Made by a program: the position numbers and the translations under genes
Notes under the pieces: model-generated
Database searches by the model: none
Told to the model about the DNA's origin: nothing
The model's input: only the letters and a program-made list of their open reading frames with translations
Assembly: GCA_002493635.1 (NCBI GenBank)
Contig: DKZL01000028.1
Location: 1 to 34,374 of the forward strand
DNA from: Ruminococcaceae bacterium UBA7075
Lineage (GTDB): Bacteria; Bacillota; Clostridia; Oscillospirales; Acutalibacteraceae
DNA: 34,374 nucleotides
Reading direction: 5' to 3'
Shown: piece after piece, positions 1 through 7,956 of the stretch
Layout of the letters: each line of letters opens with the position of its first letter
How positions within the stretch are numbered: the first letter of the stretch is position 1

Positions 1-874
1 CTGTTGTAGGAGCTTCTGTTGTAGCAGGCTCTTCAACATAACCTGTAAGTACCTTAACCTCTTCAATAGTAGCAAGAGTTCTGTCAGCTTCTGCAAGTTC
101 AGCCTCTTCAGCAAGCTTCTCTGCATAAAGAGCATTATACTCATCAAGAACTTCCTGAGCTGTAACCTGGAATCTGTCATCATTCATCATACCCTGAATG
201 TTTTCAGGAGTTACATACTTTGAATTCACCTTGCTCTTAGCATAGTTGCCGATAAACTGAGCAATAGGCTGAGCCTTTGGTCTGTGAATAGGAAGATAGT
301 CATTAACGATTTTACCTGTTGATGTAATACCAAGAAGAGGACCATACTTAGCATCAAGGGAAGCTTCTTCCCATCTTGCTTCAGCATCCATCTTAGATGA
401 ATCTTCTGTGTTCTCTGTCAAATTGCCGGTAACATAAATTGTACCGCCATAGCATTCAGTAGAAAGTGAAACATTACCTGTCTGCTTAGGAGCAATTGTT
501 TTATCACTGTAAATGCAATGGAAAAGAACGCCGTAATCACATTCGTCTTTGATTGGTCTGCGAACTAATTCGCCTTTTTTGCTGAATATTTCAACATCAT
601 TAAATGTTGCAATACCTTTGGCTGCATCATAATTTGCTTTTTCATTCTTGTTGCCCCAAGCAACTTCAATGTAATCGTCATCGCCATAAACATTATATAT
701 ATGGCAATAAACTGCTTTAATTTCCCCGGCATCTGTCCAGTCACTGGGTACTCTAAAGTTAATTGTTGGATCTTCTGCAGCAGCAACAGAAGCAAATGAC
801 AAACCTGTGATACAAGAAGCTGCCATAAGCACTGCAAGCAAAAGACTAACAATCTTTGATGATTTTCTCATCAT
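1..874 (-). CDS. Secreted protein, N-terminal part (runs off the left edge)
   Basis: An open frame reads from ATG at 874 (a second ATG follows at 871) to the left edge without a stop, giving at least 291 residues; the C-terminus lies outside the window. The N-terminus (MMRKSSKIV, then a hydrophobic Leu/Ala stretch ending near SVAAAED) is a typical Sec signal peptide, so the product should be exported. The mature part is acidic and aromatic-rich, with no domain I recognise. The last visible residues (EEPATTEAPTT) begin a Thr/Pro/Glu linker of the kind seen in surface proteins of ruminal and gut Clostridia. A strong AAGGAGG lies 5 to 8 bases upstream, and a promoter at 929-957 drives the gene. 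It is divergent from glyQS. Function unknown. Confidence 0.8.
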   Translation of the reverse strand, partial: MMRKSSKIVSLLLAVLMAASCITGLSFASVAAAEDPTINFRVPSDWTDAGEIKAVYCHIYNVYGDDDYIEVAWGNKNEKANYDAAKGIATFNDVEIFSKKGELVRRPIKDECDYGVLFHCIYSDKTIAPKQTGNVSLSTECYGGTIYVTGNLTENTEDSSKMDAEARWEEASLDAKYGPLLGITSTGKIVNDYLPIHRPKAQPIAQFIGNYAKSKVNSKYVTPENIQGMMNDDRFQVTAQEVLDEYNALYAEKLAEEAELAEADRTLATIEEVKVLTGYVEEPATTEAPTT

Positions 875-928
875 TTTTTCCTCCTTAAAAAAATTTTTCT
901 CAAAAATTGAGTATATTTGAGCAATACT

Positions 929-957
929 ATTATATATCAAATGATTTCATTTTACAA
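929..957 (-). promoter_or_regulatory. Sigma-A type promoter for the secreted protein gene
   Basis: On the minus strand TTGTAA (957-952) and TATAAT (934-929) are separated by exactly 17 bases. They lie about 55 bases upstream of the AAGGAGG and start codon at 874. Read from sequence only. Confidence 0.6.
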
Positions 958-1048
958 GAGCTTTTTGTTAAATTTGCTTTAAATTTTTTCTAACTTCATT
1001 TTCATTATATATAGTAATATTATTTGCAGGCTAAAAACATCTATTTTC

Positions 1049-1077
1049 TTGACATAAAGGCATTTTAATAGTATTAT
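1049..1077 (+). promoter_or_regulatory. Sigma-A type promoter for glyQS
   Basis: TTGACA (1049-1054) and TATTAT (1072-1077) are spaced by 17 bases. The expected transcript starts near 1084, leaving a leader of only about 30 bases, so there is no room for a T-box leader. Confidence 0.6.
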
Positions 1078-1112
1078 TTTCTTGTATATTTTTCTAAAAG
1101 TGAGGATTAAAT

Positions 1113-2492
1113 ATGGAAAATTCTAAAAAAACTATGGAAAAAGTTGTAGCACTTTGCAAAAACAGAGGATTTATTTATCCGGGTTCGGAAATTTACGGAG
1201 GTCTTGCCAACACCTGGGATTACGGTCCGCTTGGCTCAAGACTTAAAAATAATGTAAAGGATACATGGAGAAAAAGATTTATTCAGGAAAGACGAAACAG
1301 CTATGAGGTTGACGCTGATATACTAATGCATCCCCGTGTATGGGAGGCAAGCGGTCACGTTGCGTCTTTTTCAGATCCGCTTCTTGACTGTAAGGAATGC
1401 AAGATGCGTCACAGAGCTGATAATCTTATTGATGATTTTAATCCGGACGCTCATGCAGACGGTATGACAAAGGAAGAGATGTTTCAATATATAAAGGATA
1501 ACAGCATTCCCTGTCCGAACTGCGGAAAACACAATTTTACTGATATAAGAGAATTCAACCTTATGTTCCAGACATTCAGAGGCGTTACAAATAACAGCAA
1601 AAGCGTTATTTATCTTCGTCCTGAAAATGCTCAGGGTGAATATGTGAATTTCCTTAATGTTCAGCGTACAATGAGAGCAAAGCTTCCTTTCAGTATCGGA
1701 CAAATAGGCAAGGCTTTCAGAAATGAGATTACTCCGGGTAATTTCACTTTCAGAACTATTGAATTTGAACAAATGGAATTTCAGACCTTCTGCAAAGAGG
1801 GAACCGATACAGAACTGTATGATTATTTTAAAGCGTACGGCAAAAAGTATTTTGAAGATTTAGGCATTGCGCCGGAGCATCTGCGTTTTCACGACCACGA
1901 AAAACTCGCACATTATGCAAAAGCTGCCTGCGATATAGAATTTTTGTTCCCATTTGGCTGGGGAGAAATTAACGGAACTCACAACAGAACAAACTTTGAC
2001 CTTACAAGACATCAGGAATACAGCGGTCAGAAAATGGATTATCTTGATCCCGCTACCAATGAAAAATTTATTCCGTTCATTATTGAATCAACCTACGGTC
2101 TTGACAGAACCGTTCTTGCTCTTCTTTGCGAAGCTTATGATGAAGAAGTTATTGACGCTGAGAAAAACGACACAAGAGTAGTTCTGCACTTAAGTCCTGT
2201 TGTTGCACCTTACAAGGCTGCCGTTCTTCCTCTTTCCAAAAAGCTTTCTGAACAGGCTTGGGAAATCTGCGAAAAATTAAGCAAATCATTTATGACTGAT
2301 TTTGATGAAACAGGTTCAATCGGCAAGCGTTACAGACGTCAGGATGAAATAGGCACACCGTTCTGTATTACCTATGACTTTGATTCTGCCGAGGACGGTT
2401 GCGTTACGGTCCGTGACCGTGACACAATGCAGCAGGAAAGAATTTCTATTGATAAGCTTGTTGATTATATTTCCGGTAAAATCAGCTTTTGA
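1113..2492 (+). CDS. glyQS: Glycine--tRNA ligase (single-chain, homodimeric type)
   Basis: Charges tRNA-Gly with glycine in the cytoplasm. The 459-residue product is the single-chain class II enzyme of the Bacillus/eukaryote type, not the alpha2-beta2 GlyQ/GlyS type. It begins with the typical Met-Glu-Lys-Val-Val-Ala-Leu region followed by RGFIYPGSEIYGG. Class II motif 2 is FRNE at 202-205 with the following FRTIEFEQME segment, and motif 3 is GLDR at 329-332. A cysteine-rich insert (CKECK, CPNCGK, about residues 92-140) is present as in the family. The C-terminal anticodon-binding domain starts near LSPVVAPYKAAV. The ATG start is preceded by GTGAGG about 7 bases upstream. It is the first of three plus-strand genes but probably has its own short transcript. 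Confidence 0.96.
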   Translation: MENSKKTMEKVVALCKNRGFIYPGSEIYGGLANTWDYGPLGSRLKNNVKDTWRKRFIQERRNSYEVDADILMHPRVWEASGHVASFSDPLLDCKECKMRHRADNLIDDFNPDAHADGMTKEEMFQYIKDNSIPCPNCGKHNFTDIREFNLMFQTFRGVTNNSKSVIYLRPENAQGEYVNFLNVQRTMRAKLPFSIGQIGKAFRNEITPGNFTFRTIEFEQMEFQTFCKEGTDTELYDYFKAYGKKYFEDLGIAPEHLRFHDHEKLAHYAKAACDIEFLFPFGWGEINGTHNRTNFDLTRHQEYSGQKMDYLDPATNEKFIPFIIESTYGLDRTVLALLCEAYDEEVIDAEKNDTRVVLHLSPVVAPYKAAVLPLSKKLSEQAWEICEKLSKSFMTDFDETGSIGKRYRRQDEIGTPFCITYDFDSAEDGCVTVRDRDTMQQERISIDKLVDYISGKISF

Positions 2493-2512
2493 TTATAATA
2501 AATATAAAATAT

Positions 2513-2541
2513 TTGACTAAAGTTAAGTATTATGCTACAAT
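2513..2541 (+). promoter_or_regulatory. Promoter for the small lipoprotein gene; decides its start
   Basis: TTGACT (2513-2518) and TACAAT (2536-2541) lie 17 bases apart. The -10 box overlaps the earlier in-frame ATG at 2532, which therefore cannot be in the transcript and supports the start at 2571. A palindrome CCCATAA-A-TTATGGG lies at the expected transcript start, next to the ribosome binding region. Confidence 0.6.
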
Positions 2542-2570
2542 TATCCCATAAATTATGGGGATTGGTAGAT

Positions 2571-2948
2571 ATGATTAAAAGGTTTGCAATCATTCTGTCT
2601 TGCTTTTTTGCGTTTTCTATATTTCTTATCGGATGCGGTAACGATAAAAATAACGAAATTATCGGGGACTGGGTACCTACTACAGCTACAATTAACGGAA
2701 CAACTGTTCATTATTCATCTCTGGGACTTGAAGATGACCAATTTTTTCTTACATTTAATTCCAATGGTACCTGTACAGTTGTCTTGACCGGTATTTCCCA
2801 CAACTGCACATATACGTTCAATGAAACATCCATTGACATTATTATTAACAATGAGGAAAACAAGCTGGGATATGAAGCAGGAATAATTACCTATTCTCTT
2901 GACTATGAAAACAATCCTATGCAAATCAGTTTTACTAAAAAAAGATAA
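2571..2948 (+). CDS. Small lipoprotein of unknown function
   Basis: The 125-residue product begins MIKRFAIILS with a hydrophobic segment and a lipobox (FLIGC), so it should be a lipid-anchored exported protein with the modified Cys near residue 22. The mature part (IIGDWVPTTATING, then beta-rich segments ending in SFTKKR) has the pattern of small lipocalin-like or 'lipoprotein with GDW start' domains common in Clostridia, where a Gly-Xaa-Trp opens the barrel. That resemblance is inference. The start at 2571 is chosen because an in-frame ATG at 2532 overlaps the -10 box. It is followed by an intrinsic terminator at 2955-2978 and so is probably monocistronic, sitting between two tRNA synthetase genes. 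Confidence 0.8.
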   Translation: MIKRFAIILSCFFAFSIFLIGCGNDKNNEIIGDWVPTTATINGTTVHYSSLGLEDDQFFLTFNSNGTCTVVLTGISHNCTYTFNETSIDIIINNEENKLGYEAGIITYSLDYENNPMQISFTKKR

Positions 2949-2954
2949 GTTTTT

Positions 2955-2978
2955 AAAAGCAGCCCGATGGCTGCTTTT
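2955..2978 (+). terminator. Intrinsic terminator after the lipoprotein gene
   Basis: Inverted repeat AAAAGCAGCC / GGCTGCTTTT (10 pairs) with loop CGAT, followed by TACTTTTTG. It begins 7 bases after the stop codon. Confidence 0.8.
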
Positions 2979-3074
2979 ACTTTTTGTCTGATTTTTCAAA
3001 TACTTAACAGACTAAAGGCACATTTCTTTATAAATCGTTAATCACACAACAGACAGTAAAATTTAGTATAAACC

Positions 3075-3102
3075 TTGAAAAAATCTGAATTTATTGTATA
3101 AT
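3075..3102 (+). promoter_or_regulatory. Promoter for proS
   Basis: TTGAAA (3075-3080), a 16-base spacer, and TATAAT (3097-3102). The predicted transcript starts near 3109, which excludes the upstream in-frame ATG at 3107 as a practical start. Confidence 0.55.
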
Positions 3103-3148
3103 AAAAATGTTATATTTAATTATAATGAGTATTATGGAGGATTATTCT

Positions 3149-4588
3149 ATGGCAGACAATAAAAAAATGGTTGAAGCCATTACAAGCAGAGATGAAGACT
3201 TTGCAAAATGGTATACTGACATTGTAAAAAAAGCAGAACTTATAGATTATTCAGGCGTTAAGGGTTGTATGGTTATCAGACCGTACGGTTATGCAATCTG
3301 GGAAAATATTCAGGCTGACCTTGACCGTCGTTTCAAGGAAACAGGTCACGAAAATGTATATATGCCGATGTTTATTCCCGAAAGTCTTTTACAGAAGGAA
3401 AAAGATCATGTTGAGGGCTTTGCCCCCGAATGTGCATGGGTTACAGTCGGAGGTCAGGAAAAGCTTGCCGAAAGACTTGCAGTGCGTCCTACTTCCGAAA
3501 CACTCTTCTGCGAGCACTACAAAAAAATTATCAACACCTACCGTGACCTCCCAAAGCTTTACAATCAGTGGTGCAGTGTTGTAAGATGGGAAAAGACAAC
3601 ACGTCCGTTCCTCAGAACCTCTGAGTTTTTGTGGCAGGAGGGTCACACAATGCACGAAACTGCCGAAGAGGCAAAGGAAGAAACCTTGAGAATGCTTAAT
3701 GTTTACAATGACTTCTATAAGGAAAGTCTTGCTATTCCTGCTGTTATCGGCAAAAAGACTGAAAAGGAAAAGTTTGCCGGTGCAGAAGCAACATACACTA
3801 TTGAACCGATGATGCACAACGGCGTTGCTTTGCAGGGCGGCACATCACATTACTTTGGCGACGGTTTTGCCAAGAGTTTCGATATTACATACACAGGCAA
3901 GGATAACAAACAGCATTATCCGCATCAGACATCCTGGGGTGTTTCAACTCGTATGATCGGTGCTATTATTATGGTACACAGCGATGATGACGGACTTGTT
4001 CTGCCGCCGAAGATTTCTCCGATTCAGGTTGCCATTATTCCTGTTGCTCAGCACAAGGAAGGCGTGCTTGAAAAGGCTTATGCGCTCAAAGAAGAACTAC
4101 AAGCAAACTTCAGAGTAAAACTTGACGATTCCGACCATGCTCCGGGCTGGAAATTTGCCGAGTATGAGATGAAAGGCGTGCCTGTAAGAGTTGAAATCGG
4201 GCCAAAGGACATTGAGAAAAATCAGTGTGTTGTTGTTCGCCGTGATACAAGGGAAAAAGCATTTGTTCCGCTTGAAAATCTCACGGAATTTATTACTGAG
4301 CTTATGGTTACAATACATAATGATATGTATAACCGTGCTCTCAAAAACACAGAAGAAAAGACATTCACAGCTACAAGCTATGAGGAATTCCTTGATACAG
4401 CAAAAAATCATCCGGGCTTTATCAAAGCTATGTGGTGCGGAGAAACTGAATGCGAGGAAAAGATTAAGGATGAAACAGGCGGTGTAAAGAGCAGATGCAT
4501 TCCATTTGAAGAGGAACATCTCTCCGATACCTGCGTATGCTGTGGTAAACCTGCTAAACATATGGTATTCTGGGGCAAGCAATATTAA
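3149..4588 (+). CDS. proS: Proline--tRNA ligase (archaeal/eukaryote-like type)
   Basis: Charges tRNA-Pro with proline. The 479-residue length, the lack of the long editing insertion of E. coli-type ProRS, and the C-terminal zinc-binding-like domain ending in Tyr (VFWGKQY) identify the shorter 'type 3' class II enzyme. Class II motif 2 lies around residues 140-165 (RWEKTTRPFLRTSEF). Cysteines in the C-terminal domain (CGETEC, then RC and CVCCGK) fit the zinc site. The start at 3149 (MADNKKMVEA) is chosen because GGAGG (3136-3140) sits 8 bases upstream; an in-frame ATG at 3107 coincides with the predicted transcript start. The gene ends directly at a copy of the dispersed structured repeat. Confidence 0.95.
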   Translation: MADNKKMVEAITSRDEDFAKWYTDIVKKAELIDYSGVKGCMVIRPYGYAIWENIQADLDRRFKETGHENVYMPMFIPESLLQKEKDHVEGFAPECAWVTVGGQEKLAERLAVRPTSETLFCEHYKKIINTYRDLPKLYNQWCSVVRWEKTTRPFLRTSEFLWQEGHTMHETAEEAKEETLRMLNVYNDFYKESLAIPAVIGKKTEKEKFAGAEATYTIEPMMHNGVALQGGTSHYFGDGFAKSFDITYTGKDNKQHYPHQTSWGVSTRMIGAIIMVHSDDDGLVLPPKISPIQVAIIPVAQHKEGVLEKAYALKEELQANFRVKLDDSDHAPGWKFAEYEMKGVPVRVEIGPKDIEKNQCVVVRRDTREKAFVPLENLTEFITELMVTIHNDMYNRALKNTEEKTFTATSYEEFLDTAKNHPGFIKAMWCGETECEEKIKDETGGVKSRCIPFEEEHLSDTCVCCGKPAKHMVFWGKQY

Positions 4589-4690
4589 GCAGCCGGTGGG
4601 CTGCACTTATTCGTGCAGACAGCATCATATTTAAATACACTTCTATGCCCGAGTGCAACCGACCGGCCGAAGTTAAAACTTCGGGAATAA
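4589..4690 (+). repeat. Dispersed structured intergenic repeat, copy 1
   Basis: It begins at the base after the proS stop codon. It shows hairpin 1 (GCAGCC-GGTG-GGCTGC), then a second helix candidate (CGTGCA with TGCCCG) around the block GACAGCATCATAT and ACACTTCTATGCCCGA shared by all copies. Its 3' end diverges from the other copies and carries a separate 8-pair hairpin CCGAAGTT-AA-AACTTCGG at 4667-4684. It lies between proS and metA, in the same orientation as the four other copies. Confidence 0.85.
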
Positions 4691-4730
4691 AACAATTAGT
4701 AACATCAAACCTTTGAAGCGGGGATAAAAT

Positions 4731-5663
4731 ATGCCGATTAAAGTTAATAGTAATTTGCCTGCATTTAAGGTACTTGAATCCGAAAACATCTTTGTTATGG
4801 CTGATGAGGTAGCCCTTAAACAGGATATACGCCCTCTTAAAATTTTAATTTTAAATCTTATGCCTACAAAGATTGAAACTGAAACTCAGCTTCTCAGACT
4901 TCTGAGCAACAGTCCTTTGCAGGTTGACATTGAACTTCTGCAAATGGCATCTCATAAATCAAAGAACACCTCTCCCCAACACCTTACCACCTTTTATAAA
5001 ACCTTTAATCAGATTCAGAATGAAACATTTGACGGTATGATTATCACGGGTGCACCTGTGGAACAGATGGAATTTGAAGAGGTTGACTACTGGGATGAGC
5101 TGTGCGATATTATGGAATGGTCAAAGCACAACGTCTTTTCAACTTTCCACATTTGCTGGGGTGCACAGGCAGGATTGTATTATCACTACGGTTTAAAAAA
5201 GCATATGATGAGCAAAAAACTGAGTGGTATATATAATCATAAAATTCTGAATCAGCACCATCCATTGATGCGTGGATTTGACGATACATTTGTCATACCT
5301 CACTCCCGATATACTACTGTTTATGAAGAAGACATCCGCAAAATAAATGAGCTTGAAATACTTGCGACCTCAAAAGAAGCAGGCGTCAGTATTGTTTGCA
5401 GCAACTCAGGCAGACAGGTTTTTGTTACAGGTCACGCTGAATATGACAGAGAAACACTTGCGAATGAATATTTCCGTGATCGCAACAAAGGAATCAAGCC
5501 TGCACTGCCGCACAATTATTTTCCAAATGATGATATTGAACAGACACCGCCAATGAAATGGCGCAGTAATGCAACATTACTCTACACAAATTGGCTTAAC
5601 TACTTTGTATATCAGGCAACTCCGTATGATTTGCATGATTTGCTCGTTAAATATCCACATTAA
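4731..5663 (+). CDS. metA: Homoserine O-acetyltransferase (MetA/MetAA family)
   Basis: First committed step of methionine synthesis: acylation of the homoserine hydroxyl. The 310-residue protein has the full MetA layout: NLMPTKIETETQLLRLL near 42-58, nucleophile Cys142 in FHICWGAQAG, and His235/Glu237 in VTGHAEYD. Residue 111 is Glu (TGAPVEQ). In the family, Glu at this position goes with acetyl-CoA use and Gly with succinyl-CoA, so O-acetylhomoserine is the predicted product despite the frequent 'succinyltransferase' label. The ATG is preceded by GCGGGG about 8 bases upstream. It lies downstream of repeat copy 1 and ends at a strong terminator. I see no SAM riboswitch in the 142-base leader. 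Confidence 0.94.
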   Translation: MPIKVNSNLPAFKVLESENIFVMADEVALKQDIRPLKILILNLMPTKIETETQLLRLLSNSPLQVDIELLQMASHKSKNTSPQHLTTFYKTFNQIQNETFDGMIITGAPVEQMEFEEVDYWDELCDIMEWSKHNVFSTFHICWGAQAGLYYHYGLKKHMMSKKLSGIYNHKILNQHHPLMRGFDDTFVIPHSRYTTVYEEDIRKINELEILATSKEAGVSIVCSNSGRQVFVTGHAEYDRETLANEYFRDRNKGIKPALPHNYFPNDDIEQTPPMKWRSNATLLYTNWLNYFVYQATPYDLHDLLVKYPH

Positions 5664-5701
5664 AAAACAGGGATGATCATAAACAGATCATCCCTGTTTT
5701 T
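5663..5701. terminator. Strong, potentially bidirectional terminator after metA
   Basis: Perfect 16-pair inverted repeat (5663-5678 with 5686-5701; core ACAGGGATGATC / GATCATCCCTGT) with a 7-base loop, A-run on the left and T-run on the right. It overlaps the last base of the metA stop codon. Confidence 0.9.
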
Positions 5702-5767
5702 GTTTAATAAGAAAGGTTCTAAAATTTTGTTGAGGTAAAAACAAACAAAGCCTAAATAAAATTATGT

Positions 5768-5898
5768 GTAGGGGACGGCATCCCTGACGTCACTCATTGA
5801 ATTTGTGCTTGTATTCGGGGCGTCTGGGTATTCCCTTAATAAGGGAAATGCCCGCAGGGCAAAGGGTTTGCCGTCTTCGCAGAAGAGCCGTCCCCTAC
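5768..5898. mobile_element. Inverted-repeat element, MITE-like (131 bases)
   Basis: Perfect 12-base terminal inverted repeats, GTAGGGGACGGC (5768-5779) and GCCGTCCCCTAC (5887-5898). The interior holds a perfect hairpin TTCCCTT-AAT-AAGGGAA and no coding potential. It is richer in G+C than its AT-rich surroundings. The end motif resembles that of the element at 18335-18416. No clear target duplication could be seen. The rest of the 5702-6003 gap is AT-rich and featureless. Confidence 0.6.
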
Positions 5899-6003
5899 GA
5901 ACACAAAAAGATAACTTTATAATGTTCTAAGATTCCGATTTTTTAAATAATCCATTCTTATTTATATTTTTACCCCAACTATTGATATTGAACCATAAAT
6001 AAA

Positions 6004-6028
6004 AAGCCTGACTTTAAAAGCCAGGCTT
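6004..6028 (-). terminator. Terminator of the ribosomal protein operon
   Basis: On the minus strand AAGCCTG / CAGGCTT with an inner CTTT/AAAG, followed by TTTTTATTT. It lies about 20 bases past the rplL stop codon and ends the rpmG-to-rplL transcript. Confidence 0.8.
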
Positions 6029-6046
6029 AAAATATTTGAAAGCGGA

Positions 6047-6424
6047 TTACTTAAGTTCAACCTCTGCACCAGCAGCTTCGATCTTAGACTTAATCTCTTC
6101 AGCCTCTTCCTTAGAAGCAGCTTCCTTAAGTGTCTTAGGAGCACCGTCAACAAGTGCCTTTGCTTCCTTAAGACCAAGACCTGTTACCTCACGAACAACC
6201 TTGATAACAGCAATCTTGTTGCCGCCGGCTGACTTAAGGATTACATCAAACTCTGTCTGCTCAGCAGCAGCAGCGCCGCCGTCAGCAGCAGGACCAGCAA
6301 CTGCAACTGCAGCAGCAGCTGATACACCAAACTCATCCTCTACAGCGTGAACGAGCTCTGAAAGCTCAAGAACTGTGAGGCCCTTTAATTCTTCAATAAT
6401 AGCAGTAATTTTTTCTGATGCCAT
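6047..6424 (-). CDS. rplL: 50S ribosomal protein L7/L12
   Basis: Stalk protein that recruits translation GTPases. At 125 residues it has the family's usual length: an N-terminal dimerisation part (ITAIIEELKGLTVLELSELV), an Ala-rich hinge around 36-55, and the C-terminal domain with EKTEFDV-like EQTEFDVILK and the signature KIAVIKVVREVTGLGLKEAK, ending EVELK. The start codon is preceded by TTGGAGGTAAAT. It is the last gene of the operon, 53 bases after rplJ, and is followed by a terminator. Expression is expected to be coupled to L10 by the leader before rplJ. Confidence 0.97.
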   Translation of the reverse strand: MASEKITAIIEELKGLTVLELSELVHAVEDEFGVSAAAAVAVAGPAADGGAAAAEQTEFDVILKSAGGNKIAVIKVVREVTGLGLKEAKALVDGAPKTLKEAASKEEAEEIKSKIEAAGAEVELK

Positions 6425-6477
6425 TTTAATTTACCTCCAATATATAAGTAGTTATTATTTTATTTAATTGCAGACAA

Positions 6478-7044
6478 TTATTCTGCTGCAGGAGCTTCCT
6501 CAGCAGGAGCCTCTGCCTGTGCCTGCTCAGCATCTGCTAAACAAGCCTCAACACCGCCCTTATCAACAACAGCCTGTACGGCACGTGCGAAAGAAGCGAT
6601 AGGTGCCTGGAATGCACCAAGAACATTTGCAAGAAGTACATCTCTTGATGGAAGCTTTGAAAGAGATATGATAGTATCCATATCAATTACAGCACCGTCA
6701 AGATAGCCTGACTTAACCTTAAAGTTTTCATGATCCTTTGCATAACCGCAAAGAATTCTTGCAGCAGCAGCGTATTCGCTGTCGCTTGTTGCAAGAGCTG
6801 TTGTTCCCTCAAGAACCGGCTTAATGTCCTCAAGACCGACTTCGTCGCAAGCACGGGAAAGAAGTGTATTCTTTACAACACTGTACTGAACATTATTCTC
6901 TCTGAGCTCTTTTCTGAGCTTTGTATCGTCCTCTGTGTTGATACCCTCATAGCTTACAACCAAACCTGTGATTGAACTTTTAAGTCTTTCAGAAAGCTCA
7001 GCAACAATTGCTTTTTTCTGCTCTAAAACACTTTGACTTGGCAA
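6478..7044 (-). CDS. rplJ: 50S ribosomal protein L10
   Basis: Anchors the L7/L12 stalk to 23S rRNA. A TTG at 7044 opens MPSQSVLEQKKAIVAEL, the expected N-terminus for this family, with GGAGGTGA about 7 bases upstream. A longer frame from a TTG at 7062 would place the ribosome binding site inside the gene and is rejected. The resulting 188 residues include SITGLVVSYEGI and VVKNTLLSRA in the rRNA-binding half and an acidic Ala/Glu tail that follows the L12-binding helix. It is preceded by an L10 leader with attenuator (7083-7205), through which L10-L12 is known to repress its own synthesis in Firmicutes. Confidence 0.95.
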   Translation of the reverse strand: MPSQSVLEQKKAIVAELSERLKSSITGLVVSYEGINTEDDTKLRKELRENNVQYSVVKNTLLSRACDEVGLEDIKPVLEGTTALATSDSEYAAAARILCGYAKDHENFKVKSGYLDGAVIDMDTIISLSKLPSRDVLLANVLGAFQAPIASFARAVQAVVDKGGVEACLADAEQAQAEAPAEEAPAAE

Positions 7045-7082
7045 GATTAAATTCACCTCCAAAATTTTTTAACGCAGTTCAT

Positions 7083-7112
7083 AAAAACAGCCGCCCGAAC
7101 CTCGGACGGCTG
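7083..7112 (-). terminator. Attenuator hairpin in the rplJ leader
   Basis: Minus strand CAGCCGTCCGAGG-tt-CGGGCGGCTG followed by TTTTTAT. It lies 38 bases before the rplJ start, so termination here would cut off rplJ and rplL but not rplK and rplA. Confidence 0.85.
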
Positions 7113-7205
7113 CAAAAATACAAAACAATAGTATAATTTGCATCTTCCTCGGCAGGTGGGTAATCCCTTTATGCTAATGCACCTGCTGTCTTTAGAACAG
7201 CGATT
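7083..7205 (-). promoter_or_regulatory. L10 leader (r-protein autoregulatory leader) with attenuator
   Basis: On the minus strand the segment AAGACAGCAGGTGC ... CACCTGCCGAGGAAGATG matches the hallmark pairing and bulge of the Firmicutes L10 leader: AGCAGGTG pairs with CACCTGC and is followed by CGAGG. It lies just upstream of rplJ and ends in the terminator hairpin at 7083-7112. L10 or the L10-L12 complex binding this RNA is established for the family. That it works by attenuation here is inference from the terminator. Confidence 0.88.
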
Positions 7206-7241
7206 TTATATTACACAAAAGTGTATATAACAAAATATTAA

Positions 7242-7937
7242 TTAAACACCAAACTTTGTTGGGTTAATTCTTACACTCGGACCCATTGTTGATGTAACAG
7301 CAACTGAACGAATGTACTGACCCTTTGCAGCAGCAGGCTTTGCCTTAACAACTGCATCCATAAGTGTGTCAAGGTTCTGTCCGAGCTTCTCAGCACCGAA
7401 GCTAACCTTGCCGATTGGGCAGTGAATGATGTTTGTTTTGTCAAGACGGTACTCAATTTTACCAGCCTTAGCTTCCTTAACAGCCTTAGCAATATCAGGA
7501 GTAACAGTACCTGCCTTTGGGTTTGGCATAAGACCACGGGGACCAAGGATTCTACCAAGACGACCTACAAGACCCATACAGTCAGGAGTTGTAATGAGAA
7601 CATCGAAGTCCATCCAGTTTTCCTGCTGAATCTTCTGTGTCATATCCTCGGCACCTACATAATCAGCGCCTGCTTCCTTAGCAAGATCCTCGTTAGCGCC
7701 CTTACAAATAGCAAGAACTCTAACCTTTTTACCTGTGCCGTTAGGAAGAACAACAGCACCTCTAACCTGCTGATCAGCATGACGGCTGTCAACACCGAGC
7801 TTAATATGAAGCTCAACTGTTTCGTCAAACTTAGCAGGAGCAGTTTTAACTACTGTTTCAAGAGCTTCAGCTGTATCATATAATTTAGTTCTGTCAACGA
7901 GCTTAGCAGCGTCAACATATTTCTTACCGTGTTTCAT
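7242..7937 (-). CDS. rplA: 50S ribosomal protein L1
   Basis: Forms the mobile L1 stalk with 23S rRNA helices 76-78. The 231-residue length and features are standard: MKHGKKYVDAAKLVD at the N-terminus, VRGAVVLPNGTGKKVRVL, the signature DVLITTPDCMGLVGRLGRILGPRGLMPNPK, and a C-terminal SVAVTSTMGPSVRI. ATGGAGG lies 7-12 bases before the ATG. The 55-base gap from rplK holds a GGTGGGAGG/GACCACC stem (7957-7985) that resembles the rRNA target of L1, so feedback control by L1 itself is likely. Confidence 0.97.
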   Translation of the reverse strand: MKHGKKYVDAAKLVDRTKLYDTAEALETVVKTAPAKFDETVELHIKLGVDSRHADQQVRGAVVLPNGTGKKVRVLAICKGANEDLAKEAGADYVGAEDMTQKIQQENWMDFDVLITTPDCMGLVGRLGRILGPRGLMPNPKAGTVTPDIAKAVKEAKAGKIEYRLDKTNIIHCPIGKVSFGAEKLGQNLDTLMDAVVKAKPAAAKGQYIRSVAVTSTMGPSVRINPTKFGV

Positions 7938-7956
7938 CAGTTTTCCTCCATTGTTA

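Noticed and set aside
565..852. 95-codon minus-strand frame near the left edge
   Set aside because: It is out of frame with the signal-peptide-bearing frame that starts at 874 with AAGGAGG and a good promoter; it has no start signals of its own.
1013..1112. T-box leader before glyQS (also looked for before proS and argS)
   Set aside because: No GGTGGxACCGCG-type antiterminator sequence or specifier stem; predicted leaders are too short.
4589..4730. SAM riboswitch before metA
   Set aside because: The expected S-box core elements are absent; the region is taken up by repeat copy 1 and a short hairpin.
7422..7883. 153-codon plus-strand frame in the ribosomal operon
   Set aside because: Shadow of rplA; the minus-strand product matches L1 throughout.
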